Below, in pieces: positions 10,546-22,394 of a DNA stretch of 28,366 nt. Each line of letters starts with the position of its first letter. The stretch's first letter is position 1. This DNA is from Beroe ovata (lineage: Eukaryota; Ctenophora; Nuda; Beroida; Beroidae). The translations under genes and the position numbers were made by a program. The stretch is taken from NCBI GenBank assembly GCA_946803715.1, contig CAMPET010000265.1, forward strand, positions 49,624 through 77,989, written 5' to 3'. Below the pieces are notes generated by a model. It worked only from the letters and a program-made list of their open reading frames with translations, was not told where the DNA came from and did no database searches.

Positions 10546-10818
10546 ATCCGCGTTCCATCGTGAAATATGTGAATTGCTTGCGTAGTGTCTTGTGAATCAC
10601 AGGACAATAGTACGCAAGCAATCTAACCATGCTTGATAAGGCGCTACGAAGTCAATCCCATCGAATAAGTTTGATCAGTTGTGAGCTTTATATGTAGAAT
10701 GTTCATTAATGAATGTTTATGTGACAGAGTGTTGAGAACATCTCAGTTTTGAAATTTGTGTGCTTTGGTAAGTGATACATTTGGGAGGAAACATACATTA
10801 TACACTATACAAGTTAAG

Positions 10819-10824
10819 AATAAA
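10819..10824 (+). terminator. Poly(A) signal AATAAA of the myotubularin gene
   Basis: Canonical AATAAA about 275 nt after the TAA stop at 10543-10545, a reasonable 3'-UTR length. Confidence 0.6.
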
Positions 10825-12671
10825 TGTTAATTGATCAATTACCCCAGATTGTTTCATGTGTTGTTTTAATCTTTTTGAAGATTTCTCTTTGATTTCTATA
10901 GTAAGATTCGATCAGATCGAGATTTTCACTGTTTTTATCGCCAGTTATAAACGTTTTCTTTTAATTTTTGTGTCAGTTTTGAATTTAGCTTTCATGTTTT
11001 TGTTATTTGCTTTGTAAGCTTTAGCATATCCCGCTTCCTTATTCATATTCCATAATTCTGATTAATTTCTCCAATATTCAGGTAGACATTCTGTTTTGAT
11101 TCCAATTTCTCACATCTTATCTTATTCTTAACTTCTCCCCCCTTTTAGGACATGTCCACCCTGATAAACTACGATGGCTCATGACCAGGACTTGTGACTC
11201 GGGACTCATAGCAGATATAATATTTAGCAGGTAAGAAACATAAGCTTCATTTCGTGGTTTTTCATCAAGATGGTGTATTTTTCACAACGGGCGGATGCAC
11301 ATCTTTTTACACTTGGAAGACATGCGTTGTTACTGCATGCGTTGTTACATGTGTTGTTACTGGTTTATCCATACAATCGTGCAGTTTCGTAATTCTGGTG
11401 GTCATGGCGGGCGCGGCGGGCCAACTCTGATAGGGACCAGCCTTTCCACCTAGCGCCAGTATATATCATCTCAGAGTAGCGAGATAGGGTTGCAATTAGT
11501 GCGGGAATCGGTTCAGCGTTTGAAACTACCTAAGTATCGATCGCATTGAAATAAAAATCGAGTAAAAATTTTTCGACAAATTTATGATATCAGTATCGGT
11601 AGATATAGTGATATCAATGATGCCCACACTTTTATACTTTGATTTCGAAGGCCTCGAATGATAACTTTGATGACACTTATGTCGCCATCTTTCAACCAGA
11701 TCACCTCTCCTAAACTACAAGTATCAACCTTTTTAACGATTGTGTGGTGTTCATACTCGCCCAAATCTCGCCCAAATCACTTTATCAAACCTGTGTCATT
11801 TTTTCCAATAGACTGGTATGAAGTGTTTTTGGCCTTTTTGTTGACATAGAATCTGAATCTGGAGGAATTTTAAGGCTAGCTGATTGATAAATCTGACAAA
11901 ATCCTCGCTTATGGTTGTACACCACTTGTCAGACATGTCAGACATGACATCACCGTATGCTGCGTGGATATTTCCCTCAAATAAAGATGACAGATCGGAA
12001 TATTGAGAATAAATGATTTGTCTGGTTCCCAAGCACCAAACATGGTATTATTATGACTGGTCTTGTCATTCAATTCGCGTGACTTCGGGACATGAAATAT
12101 GTGACAGGAGCAGTAATTTATGAAATGCACTATTTAACTGTGCCTCTGAGTGTTCGTACTGTTACTTTGTGTGGACTGAGTTAGATCGTGCATGTGGTGT
12201 CTTTTGTGATCTCAGTGTTGGTCTCTATTGTGACCTTGGTGTTAGTCAGGTGTTACTTAGTTCGTATTCTCACGGACACTCCGGTGAGATTCGAGAGAGA
12301 GAGTTGATTGAATGAGTGCTACTCTGCGCGAGTGCGTAAAACAATTTAGATTAATTCTTTGTTGGGATTAATATGATTTCATGAGTTTGAGTTATTTCCT
12401 GACGAAACACATTGTCACGTTTCTACTTCATTATTTACAGAGGTGAAACGAGCAAAATATAACGTTTATCATAACATGATATTATTATTCAGCTAAATTC
12501 TTATACAACATATAAGTCATGATCCTTATTACATATTGTGACATTTTCAGTGGAAAGATTTTGTTCCAAAAAACATTTCAAGATGAGGATTGCAGTCTAT
12601 CTATAAGGTCCTTTCCCAAGTACAAAGTTCAGCAATAATAAAGTTTGCGAATCACGATTCACTTCCAAGTG
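10825..12671. other. Spacer between convergent genes
   Basis: Lies between the 3' ends of the plus-strand myotubularin gene and the minus-strand receptor gene. AT-rich, only short chance ORFs. It contains small local duplications such as 'gcgttgttac'-like copies at about 11324-11360. No canonical minus-strand AATAAA was found close behind the receptor stop at 12672, so that 3' end is undefined. Confidence 0.6.
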
Positions 12672-15600
12672 TCATCTCTGGAGAACTCTGTCTAAAGCAA
12701 TAGCATTGATGTTTGGAACACAAACATCCACGGAATCTGCACCTTGCCGGCCCCTTCTTTGTTTCAGTGGATTTCTCACCCTTCTCATTCCTCCTGTAAG
12801 ATAATTCAGCACTTTTGCACTGCCAGTATGAAGGTAATCATCATAGATCAGAGGGTTGAGCACTGAGTTGATTGGGAGGACTATGATGGAGAAAAAACCA
12901 TAGAGAGGCGTAGCATCTACCAATTCAATCGAGTGTAGTGAGCAGGAAATGACGAAGGGAATCCAGCAAAGCAAGTCCGATACAATGATGCGGGTAACAC
13001 GTTTCTGTAGACGATTTTCTGTATTTTGACCTGCTTCATCGACATTAGCCATCAATATCTTCACCTTTCTTGCGGACCTATTGGCTCTAGCTAAGATGAT
13101 CAGATAACAAATGCTGATAACCACTGTGCAAACACTGTTTATCAGGAGGTTAATCCAGACATAGACTCTCTGAGGGTCTTCACGTGTGACGAAATATTTG
13201 AAGACGCATACGCCATCATTCCCATAGAAATGAATCTTCTTCGGGGAGATCTGACCGTAGTTATCTGTAAACATGCCATCGATAAGCCGAGCTATCTCAC
13301 TCCAAGTCAAATCAGTCCTGACCAACGTGCCATAGTAGGCCCCAAACACCTCCAAATGCTTATTTTTCTTAATTTCTCCGTAAAAAAGTTTATTTTCTTC
13401 ATCATATAGCATACCATTGACAAAGAAGTCTTCCAAAAAATGCAGTAGAGGCACAATAGCAAGAGATATTGAAAAGAAAATACAGAAACCAAGGGAAAGC
13501 CCAGCAAATAATTTGTGGGGAGTGTTAGCGTGAGTTCCAATCTTCCTGAGACTTACCGCCCTGTAAACGCTGAGGCAAGTCATAGAATAAAGAGAGACGT
13601 TGGATCCAAAGTTGCTTAAAACACCTAGAAAAGCACAAGTCTCGCTACTCAGCCACTGCAAAGCATTCTTACAATATCCATCCTTGATAATCGCTAAATC
13701 AAAAATTGATATGGTAAGCAGATATATTCCAATCAAGAGGTCACCCAAAGAGATGGCTGATCGGAAGGTTCGATTGATTATAGCGATGGAATTACTTGAA
13801 TATGCCGTTTTGAATAGACGTATGAGGGAAAATGAATTGAGAATGGTTGCTAGGGTTCCTATCACCACGGCAGATATCTTTAACCAAAGTCCAGAAATTA
13901 TAGACTTTCCACAATCCTCGTTACATTCATCAGAATAATCTTCGCAGTCAAAAGAGCCATCACATCTTTTGGTTTTGTAGATGAAATTTCCACTGTCTTC
14001 ACACCGGAAGTTGTTACCACAAATTGACTCGTCTGAGTTATCACCACAGTCATCAACCAAGTCACATACTTTATCATAAGTAACGCAAATTGAATTGCTG
14101 CACTCAAAATAATTATTCTGATAACCTTCCCTGGTTGCTGTGACGAATGTTAAATTCCCAGTCCCCGACAATGATGTTATTCTTTCGAATCGATTCATGG
14201 AACAACTCTCAGAAAGTAGGGGCCTAAGAGGGCACTTAACGTCTTGGCATCTCTCTGAACAGGCCAGGTAGACGTAGAGTTCTCCAAACAGTTCATTACA
14301 GGTTATAATGTAGACAGGAAGTCGGATGCGAGTATATCTTTCCACGCCCCAAGTTGGATAGTCGGCGTTTTCAAAGGTTGTCTCAGCACATTGACCGGCT
14401 AGATTCTCCAAAGAGGTTAGACCGGGGATGCAGTGAATAAGGTTAATCACACCGTGGTACCTAGAAGCAACCTGTGTCATTGGTCTGACAATGGAACGTG
14501 CTGCATGACAAACAGCAGTTTCTTCCATACAATTTTCCTTTACTTGGCACATTTCGTCCATCTCAACGTAGTTTTCCTGACCCGAAGCACACACGAAAAC
14601 ATTCCCACACGTGGAATTGTCCAAAACTCTGCGGAAAGCGTCCCTCACTTCACAGGTCTGCCATAGATTCTCCTCATCTTCTCCCATCATGCAGTCTCGA
14701 ACACCGTCGTTCAGCCAGGAGCCTAGTATCCGCAGCTCTTGTAGGTGCCTGTACCTGGGAAAAATAGGGTCGATGGTTATTATGTAACTTTTGAGAATAT
14801 GCTACATCTTCACAGTCCAAGAAATGTTTGGACAATTGCTTCACCTCCGATGACATCTTGTCATGACGAGAGATGAGCAGGTTTTGAGTGATTCGTCACT
14901 CCCATCCGGACAGTGAGAGACACCGTCACACAGCAGGTGTCGGTGCAAGTGACAGGAGCGTGACACCATCTCACACTTGTCGTCCATCCCATCATCGCAG
15001 AGGGATTTCTCCTTCTCTATGCAGAGTACTGCTGCTGATACAGTGGATGGATATCCCCCGATATCACATCTCAACACGCCCCGCCATTGGTCTGTGCAGT
15101 TAGTTTGGTCCTTGAAATCATAACACATAGACTCTAGCTTTCCCGTGAAAGCACTGATCGTGAGAGGTCCACATCTTGTATAGTTGAAAATCGGCAAGAA
15201 GCCATGCTGAGTCATAGTCCCCGCGAAATAGCAGTTGTTGTTTGTGACTTCATAATGTATGAACCTATTACATGGCTTCTCATCAGAAAGGTCATCACAA
15301 TCCATAATATCGTCGCAAATACTCCAAACTGGAACATATACTGATACATTAGACCCTCTAGTGCAGAAAAGACCATAACGGAAACCATTGCACACTGCTT
15401 CGTCAATACACATGGACTGTTGGCCCTTGTTACACACCATATCACATTGTCCACCATCGGAACTTAGCGAATTGTCATGTCTCAGCAGTTTGTCACACTC
15501 ATTCTCGGTGATAACAGGCTTACATTGGATATATATGTCCCTTTCCTTTTCCTTGAGGTCTATGGCAGACATCCGTGCACAAAATAGCCGGTAATCAAGT

Positions 15601-16830
15601 GTAAAGAACCCCCATCCCGAGGGAGTGGTCTCGTTCTTTTCATACGGGCAAATTAAATTGCTGCAGAGGAGTATACCATTGTCCACAAATTGACCTTTCG
15701 ATTCGGACCCGCAGACTTGGTACTGGTATGGGTCATCAGAGCATTTCCTACTCACGAGAAGGTTACTCCGGGATGTAGAGTAGAATTCCTCGGAAAAGGG
15801 GCATTTGTACGAGCTGAAAACACCTGTCAGTCCCGTACAAATTTCTTTGAGAACTCCACTTATTGGGATTTTTTGGCACGTACCTGAGGGCATGCAATGG
15901 ATTGTTTTCATTTAAACGTCTTAAGAGGGACACATCTCGCATTGCCAGACTTCATAAACGTTTAATATACAAAACTATATCAATGCAATACTAAAAAAAT
16001 ACCTAATGGAGGCTCACAAACGGCGCCAATCATAAGTTTTTCTAGATAGTCTGACGAATTTATCCGATGATAGCATTTTCTCTTCCGTGAAAATTTTCGT
16101 GTGCACATTTCCAGATTAGTGGCATCTGTTGAACAGTTGAGTGTGTAGTATCCATCATTGATTCTATTCATTGCCTTGTCTGTTACCCCATGGCTTAGAC
16201 CAAGACCTAACCAATCGACAGCCGAATTGTTATGCACCGCCCTACAGACCAGATCAGCGATTGTCTGTGCATCTCGACTGTTCATGAAGCAAACTGGTCC
16301 TTTCTGAAAGAAATTTCATCAAAACATGAAAATAAGTGTTATGAATACTGCATAGTCTAAATGATACCAAATTTGGACAGGTTTCGTTAAATACGGAGGG
16401 GTTATTGATTGCATTGGTCAGAGTCATATCAAAAGTTTGATTCAACCTATTAATATGACAGGTATTGGAATTTGAAAACTAATCATACCTAAAAGAAATA
16501 AAAGAAATACTTCAGAAGACTAGACATGTCCCTCATAACAGTCAATGAATGTTTTAACTAACCCCTGCTGAAGTAGAGAGATACACGATACCCGCATTTG
16601 AAGCTACTGTTTTTCCATTATTATTGATCAGGTATGCGATCACATTCCCTGAGCAGAGCAAGCCTGTCGAGGTATCACAATAGGTTTCGTTTAGTCAGAA
16701 AAACTTCTCAATGTATACTTTAATTATTAACCAAATTTTGACACATCATGTTTCAAGACACTTTTATTTCACCTGGCATGATAAGGAAAAACAGAGCTAC
16801 CCGGAGTTGAGCTTTGAAAGTCAACTGCAT
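12672..16830 (-). CDS. SRCR-LDLa-rhodopsin-type 7TM receptor
   Basis: Minus-strand exons, 5' to 3': 16830-16773, 16663-16585 (or to 16563), 16446-16368, 16303-16003, 15883-14845, 14754-12672. With the first choice for exon 2 the sum is 3,639 nt, 1,212 residues, all phases matching; the exon 2/3 join is the weak point. Residues 1-19 form a signal peptide (hydrophobic VALFFLIM). An SRCR-like domain follows (about 73-172: 'DAQTIADLVCR', 'LNCSTDATNLEMC', 'IGAVCE'). The Cys-rich ectodomain to about residue 800 has LDLa modules at about 319-377, 476-508, 735-764 and 766-796, with the acidic DxSDE calcium motifs (DLSDE, DGSDE, DNSDE, DYSDE). From about 806 comes a class A 7TM domain with NPLIY in TM7, an unusually long second extracellular loop (about 95 residues), and VYR in place of D/ERY after TM3. 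Known LDLa-bearing class A receptors are the LGR/relaxin type, but no leucine-rich repeats are visible here. The ligand is unknown. A surface receptor is near certain; G-protein coupling is inferred. Confidence 0.85.
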
Positions 16831-16876
16831 CTCAAATTCTCTGGAGAAGGAACTAAGGAGAGCTAGCGGTCGCGGG

Positions 16877-16883
16877 TTTTTAT
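16877..16883 (-). promoter_or_regulatory. TATA box of the receptor gene
   Basis: TATAAAA on the minus strand lies about 47 nt upstream of the receptor ATG (16830), in the context CCTTTATAAAAACCC. A start site 25-30 nt downstream would leave a 5' UTR of about 20 nt. Position and spacing are good, but no start site was observed. Confidence 0.6.
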
Positions 16884-19056
16884 AAAGGTGAATTTAATCT
16901 TCAAGCGCTGCAATATGAATGGACCATGATGACAATGGAAGGATAATTTAGAGTTTTGTCGAAGTGTGTGATTGAATTTATGATTGAAATTGAGTTACGA
17001 ATGAGAATTATGCTCAAAGTCAAAGATCTACGTAAGATTAGGTCTGCTGCATGAACCTGTCAAGTTCTTGAGAATTGATTTGCCCACGATGTGAGTTTTG
17101 ATGGATATGTAGGTGCCTTTTGCGTGGACCATTTTCATTTTCTGATTTCCACAAATGAGCTCATAGATGAACAAATAATGTGGCAATAATTTGCATTTTC
17201 TAGGACTGTACTCAATCAGAAATTGGCGCGTAACTTGGGTGATACTAAACTTAAGGGCGCATTGTGGTGGGCACGTTTAACGTATATGACGAGCTCAAAA
17301 TATGGTGATAGCCGATTCCCGGCCCAAATAGCGCTTCATTTCGAGGCGCAATTCATATCCTGACTTTCGCATGATATTAATGTTATTAATCGTATCACTT
17401 ATTAACGTTTTAAACTTACTCTCTAAGTTCATATCGAGAGTTTAGAGTTACTCAAGTTCACAGCTGATACTCAAGTCACTGAGTAACACCATTCATATAG
17501 TTACTTTGTGCTCATTCCATTGCAATGACTCACCAGTCATCACATATATCGGGTACCTATTGCGGATATCTGTAACTCAGTAATGTCATTACTTTACTGA
17601 TACTATTGTTAAAGTGTTCAGAAAGCGGAGCAATTCTTTAAAACACATACAGTTATTGTTGTAACTCTGTATTATTTAAGTCCAAAAGACATCACACTAT
17701 TCTCGTTTCTACCCCTACGTGTCAATGGTGTCAATTCACTCAGACGCGGTCAGTCATATTTTTTGCAAATTCCTCGGAACTTGTTTTCTTTAAAAATGTT
17801 TGAGTTCCGACCACCTCATCTTTCCCCCGAAAAATGCTGTGTAGTCTGTACCTTTATAAGATAGAATGGTGCCAGTTTAGCTGTGGTTACCTATACTCTG
17901 CAGTTCACGTTGTCCAGTTTACAGTTGACTGCAATCTGATAGTTTCAGGCCATAAGGCGTACACCCAATTATAGCCTTCGCAGTGCGTATAATAGTCATT
18001 AGTCAATGTACACCGTGTAGTGTCTATACTGATACTGTGTTGACAGCAGAGTGTATAGTATACACTATGCTGTCCTCTGGTCTCATAATCTTAAGCTTAC
18101 CCTTTAAACCCTACGCCTGGTCATCGCCTTACAAACCCTTTTCCCTCGCCCCTGACTTTTGTTTATCCTACCTTATCGGTTCCTACCTTATCGGTGTAGG
18201 ATTTGCCCCCTCGTGACATCTATATCTCCTACAGCAGTGTACATGACAGATATGAGTGAGATACGAAGGAGAACTACCCATGATGATCCTGCCACTGACC
18301 TGCCCACCTCTGAAGATACCCTCTCCGACACGACTGATCAGGCTAGTCCATGATATATGTGACATGAATTATACATACCTACATTGTATAGAGTTGCCAA
18401 AATAGTAGAGGAGATTTGATCGGAGAGGGGGTTGATGGGAATTGAAGCACGATTGAGTCAAATACCATATGGATTGATTTGCTCAGTCAATATTTCCATA
18501 AATGGCAGCGAACGTATAACGTACTCTTCCTTCAACTTTCAGACTTCAATGAGCCCAGTTCATGTTAAGCTATACATAGCCAAGACCCCCCCTCCCAGTT
18601 TTATAGAAACCAATATTGGTGTCATGATCGTCCATTCACTAATTAATGAACTGGTAGTTGGTATAATGTCTTGTTCCATCAATCCATCACGGCTCCAGGA
18701 ATTTCACAATGAAATATTCGCCAATCAGTCCGTTTTCCCCATGATACATCCCCTAGTTTTCGACATGATTATAGAAATATTCATTTTATCAATCATAAAT
18801 ACGTTATACATGTTGTAATTAGATTTCATGTCCCGTTGTTCTTAATGAACGGCGGAAGCCCATATGACGCACAAACCCAAATCAAAAATTCCCCCTGAAA
18901 AGTAATCAATTACTCATAATTACCTGGTCACATTTTTGTCATTACAATATTATCATGATGATGACTGTGCCGCGCGTTGCGTTTATCATACTGCATGCAC
19001 AAATATTTCAATGACGGGATAATGAAAAAGAATGTGGGTCATGGTGGCGCACACGT

Positions 19057-19081
19057 CACACACACACACACACACACACAC
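19057..19081. repeat. (CA)n microsatellite
   Basis: Uninterrupted CA run of about 12 units. Confidence 0.95.
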
Positions 19082-21337
19082 TGACATAGAGGGAGAGGGA
19101 AAATATCTATATTGACGCCGCTCTAGCATTCCCGCTACTCGCTAGGCCCCGTGGTCACAGACTTATCACACATAAACACACACACATATATTGCAGTATT
19201 CATTAATACGCCGCGTCACTGCCCCCCTTCTCCACTCGATGGGGCTTCACTTACAGTGCAGCGCTGCCACACAATTTGATAATGGGTTTTCGTGATATAC
19301 GCCCACCGCTGTGGTTTTATCGAGCTGTTGCAGTTTATATCTTAGCACCTTTTTCTTGACATCCCTGTTTGTGGGTACCTGAATTCATTGCGGATGATTG
19401 TGCAGTTGGAATACAAAGTTTTGCAGGGACCATCGTCAATTAATGAGGTAGGTAACTATATGTGCCATATGGCAGTGTTGCGTGCCAACAACATGATTCT
19501 ATGTCTTCAAGTTTGGACCCCTGACCCCTTGGTGCTCATACTCTGGTTATAGGAGAAACGCTGCAAAAATACCACTTTTTATATGAACTTAATAATGAAC
19601 TCACCAGGCTAGAATGACTATGATGCATTCTAAACCGGTGTAGTATACATATACAATATACATTCTAACCTGGGGTATAAATCCGACGGACTCCTTCTCT
19701 CACGCCCTCACAAGATCTTCTCTTGGCAGTATCCGAGAAGCCCAACCAAGTCACAACGCAAAATTTTGCGCATGAGTAATTCCTGACAATTGCTCCGATA
19801 AATTTCTGGCCTCCTCATCCATTAGATTCATAGTTCACACCCTGACATGACGTCATATTATCCTGGAGTCTCATCATGACATCTGTATACAATGCCGTGT
19901 ATTTATGGTTTCCACTCAATGTGTATCCCAATATGATATGTAGCATTCATGTATCACGGTGGAGTTCAGATGACACTCTACCTATATCTTACTACTATGA
20001 CATCTCTCCCCCTACTATTGCTGTATTACACTCTCCGTGACCAGTTTCTACAGTTCCTCATTATTTGGGATATCGGTCAAGATCGTTGCACTGCTATCAC
20101 CGCCCCCGGTACCCACTGATCTACCGGTCATGAATCCACGTGCACCTGTTGATCAGGTGAGTGGTGAGTAACTTCTAATGAGTACCACCTCGAGAGAGCA
20201 CCTCATATTGAGCAAGATAAATAGGGCGTGGTCAGTCTCTGTGTTTCTCTGTTCCTTAGCAAGTATAAAAACAGCAAGATACATATTTAAACATGGAGAT
20301 GAGATAAGTTATGCTATTCATCTCGATCATTACTTAACAGATATAAATAGTAATTCACAATTCGGAAGCTTCTTCCCACCCGCCTGTTCTAAATTTTAAT
20401 CGTTTCAGTATGATGCTGATATTCTGTCCAGCCGAGCTGAGAAGCTTTAATTCCATGCTCCATCACTTAAATTCCCCTAACTGTTTGTTACATGTCCCAG
20501 CTAGCTGATTTTGCTTACCCGCTACAGACACAGACAAATCTACCTGTCCAGCTATAGAATCCCGCCCTTCAGTCCCCGTTATGATCGTGACGACGAGTCA
20601 CTTAGCTGTCGAGTCACTTTTCATGAGCTGTCGGGATGATCAGTTAATTGCATAATGCTTGTTAATTGTCATCGATTTAGTCGTTAAAACGCGGTTACAC
20701 GATCTGGTTTTTCATTATCTCTGATCTATCTCTTACTATCTACTTGTTTTTATATTTCTCTGTGCACTTGATCTCATTCTGATTACAGAATCACCCTAAA
20801 ACTCAGATTGCCATGTTTCCTGATAAGTCATCATTTATCAATAGCAAAAACATTTATCCATATTGGGTTCCACCGTCATTCTAGATTTTATTCGTCATTT
20901 CCTTCACGTTCCATTCAAATATCACGCAGTACACGAATCGTGAACCCTTTATGCACCACCCAATGCCCAATACTTTAGAAAATAGACTGAAAATTTCAAA
21001 GACTTTGAAAATGAGATGCCATTGAAATATTCTAAATTTCTTAGCTTTTCGAAATTTCCAGAATTTTCTACATTTTCAAATCATTCAGTGGCACAAGTCT
21101 CTGCTCGTGTTAGGTCATCAAAAATGCTGGATGACTCATCCACCATTTTTGAACCCGGTTATCGGTTCCTGTGACTTGGTATAAGGAATGCAGCTGGCGA
21201 CGGAAATCTCAGAATTTTGCCCGGATTACAGCAGAGAAGGAATGGTAGTAGTTTGTCCGAAACACGTTCAAATACATGTATGATCGGTGTGATCCCTCTG
21301 AAATTTGATCAACATCTGGTTCCAGCTATATATTTTA

Positions 21338-21478
21338 GCGTGCTCGTGAGTTCAGGGATAACGTGATCATTATCAGTACCACGTGTGTGTGTGTGTCTGT
21401 GTGTGTCTGTNGCGTGCTCGTGAGTTCAGGGATAACGTGATCATTATCAGTACCACGTGTGTGTGTGTGTGTGTGTGA
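21338..21478. repeat. Block duplicated around an N, ending in (GT)n
   Basis: The block from 'gcgtgctcgtgagttcag' through 'taccacgtgtgtgtgtg' at 21338-21410 is repeated without visible mismatch from 21412, with an N at 21411 between the copies. The GT runs differ in length. Most likely an assembly artefact in which two contig ends from the same locus were joined. Confidence 0.85.
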
Positions 21479-21742
21479 TTTCATGAATGATTCATCTATG
21501 TGGCACCAGGTAATGATGGGTGGTAACTGGTAACTCTATTCTGGTAAGAAAGTGGGGGAGAAGTGGCTATGTTTCGTTGACCCGCTGCCGTGGGTTTGAG
21601 CACCTTTTTCTGAAGAAGATTGAAGATTTAATCTCACACGAATCATCGGTTCATTTCTATTAACGTTGGTGTAATAAGTCGAAGTCTTGGTAAAGGGGAT
21701 GCTGCGAATGACACGTTACAAATATGGTGGGCATGGACCACG

Positions 21743-22384
21743 CACGTGCAAATATGCACTGCGTGATGAGTAACATTTGACAGCATTGACGTACGTGCCT
21801 GCTTCATTTTGCACATGAATGCGCACCTCACTGCATTGAACCGTCAAGTGATGATCGTAGCTAAGTTGAGCAATAATCGATATTGCACTAATCGATGATA
21901 TATATTGGTCGTCATATTGTAATCTTTGTCGTCGTAATATACGAGCAAATCTCTGAGAAGTGTTCTGAATTATCAATACCACACCCACGTGACACCTCTA
22001 TATTTGCACGTGTCATGCAGTCACGTGACTCGTTGTCTAGGTCACCCGACCATTAGCACGCGTTGCCGTGGTTTCAGAGGGTTGAGCACGTGGTTTCCCG
22101 CCACTCGTAATGCAGGTCGTATATATGTATGAAGTGTGACATCTATATTATATTTCGAGATTGTATTGCACAGAGAATTCGTGACTGATCACACATATAG
22201 CGATAGTTTTCTCTGCGAAAGCATAGTTCTAGGGTTGCTCGATCACCTATAATATTATAGTGCGACTCCTCAAGAACACCTGGCGTACTATTTGTCACCA
22301 AATCTCTCTCTCTCTCTCTCTCGATAGTTTTTGCCATGATCAGTGTACTGCTATGATCGATCGTAATTTTGTCCTTTTCACGTG
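21743..22384. promoter_or_regulatory. Cluster of CACGTG E-boxes upstream of an exon-like ORF
   Basis: Six CACGTG hexamers occur at 21743, 21986, 22007, 22022, 22087 and 22379. The one at 22022 sits in the full palindrome GTCACGTGAC, and those at 21986 and 22379 are followed by AC. This is the binding site of bHLH-zip factors (USF, MITF/TFE, Myc/Max families); GTCACGTGAC is the CLEAR consensus of TFEB-type regulators. The last site is 11 bases before the ATG at 22395. Confidence 0.45.
22305..22322. repeat. (CT)n microsatellite
   Basis: Short uninterrupted CT run. Confidence 0.9.
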
Positions 22385-22394
22385 ACCATATATT

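Larger units (their letters stand above)
16884..21737. other. Long spacer without recognisable gene
   Basis: AT-rich, many stops in all frames. Contents: an inverted 'gtgtatag/tatacact' at about 18050-18066; a 15-bp duplication ('tcctaccttatcggt') at about 18166-18196; a CA tract at 19057-19081; and a block duplicated around an N at 21338-21478. A 128-residue ORF at 18432-18818 shows no recognisable domain and no splice context. Regulatory sequence of the divergent receptor gene probably occupies the left end. Confidence 0.55.

Noticed and set aside
18166-18204. 'cctaccttatcggt' copies with 'gtaggattt', possible MITE remnant
   Set aside because: Resembles the TIR ends but lacks the rest of the element and any target duplication; better described as a local 15-bp duplication.
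18432-18818. 128-residue plus-strand ORF
   Set aside because: No recognisable domain, no splice or promoter context, hydrophobic low-information composition, and surrounding sequence looks like spacer. Not supported as a gene.
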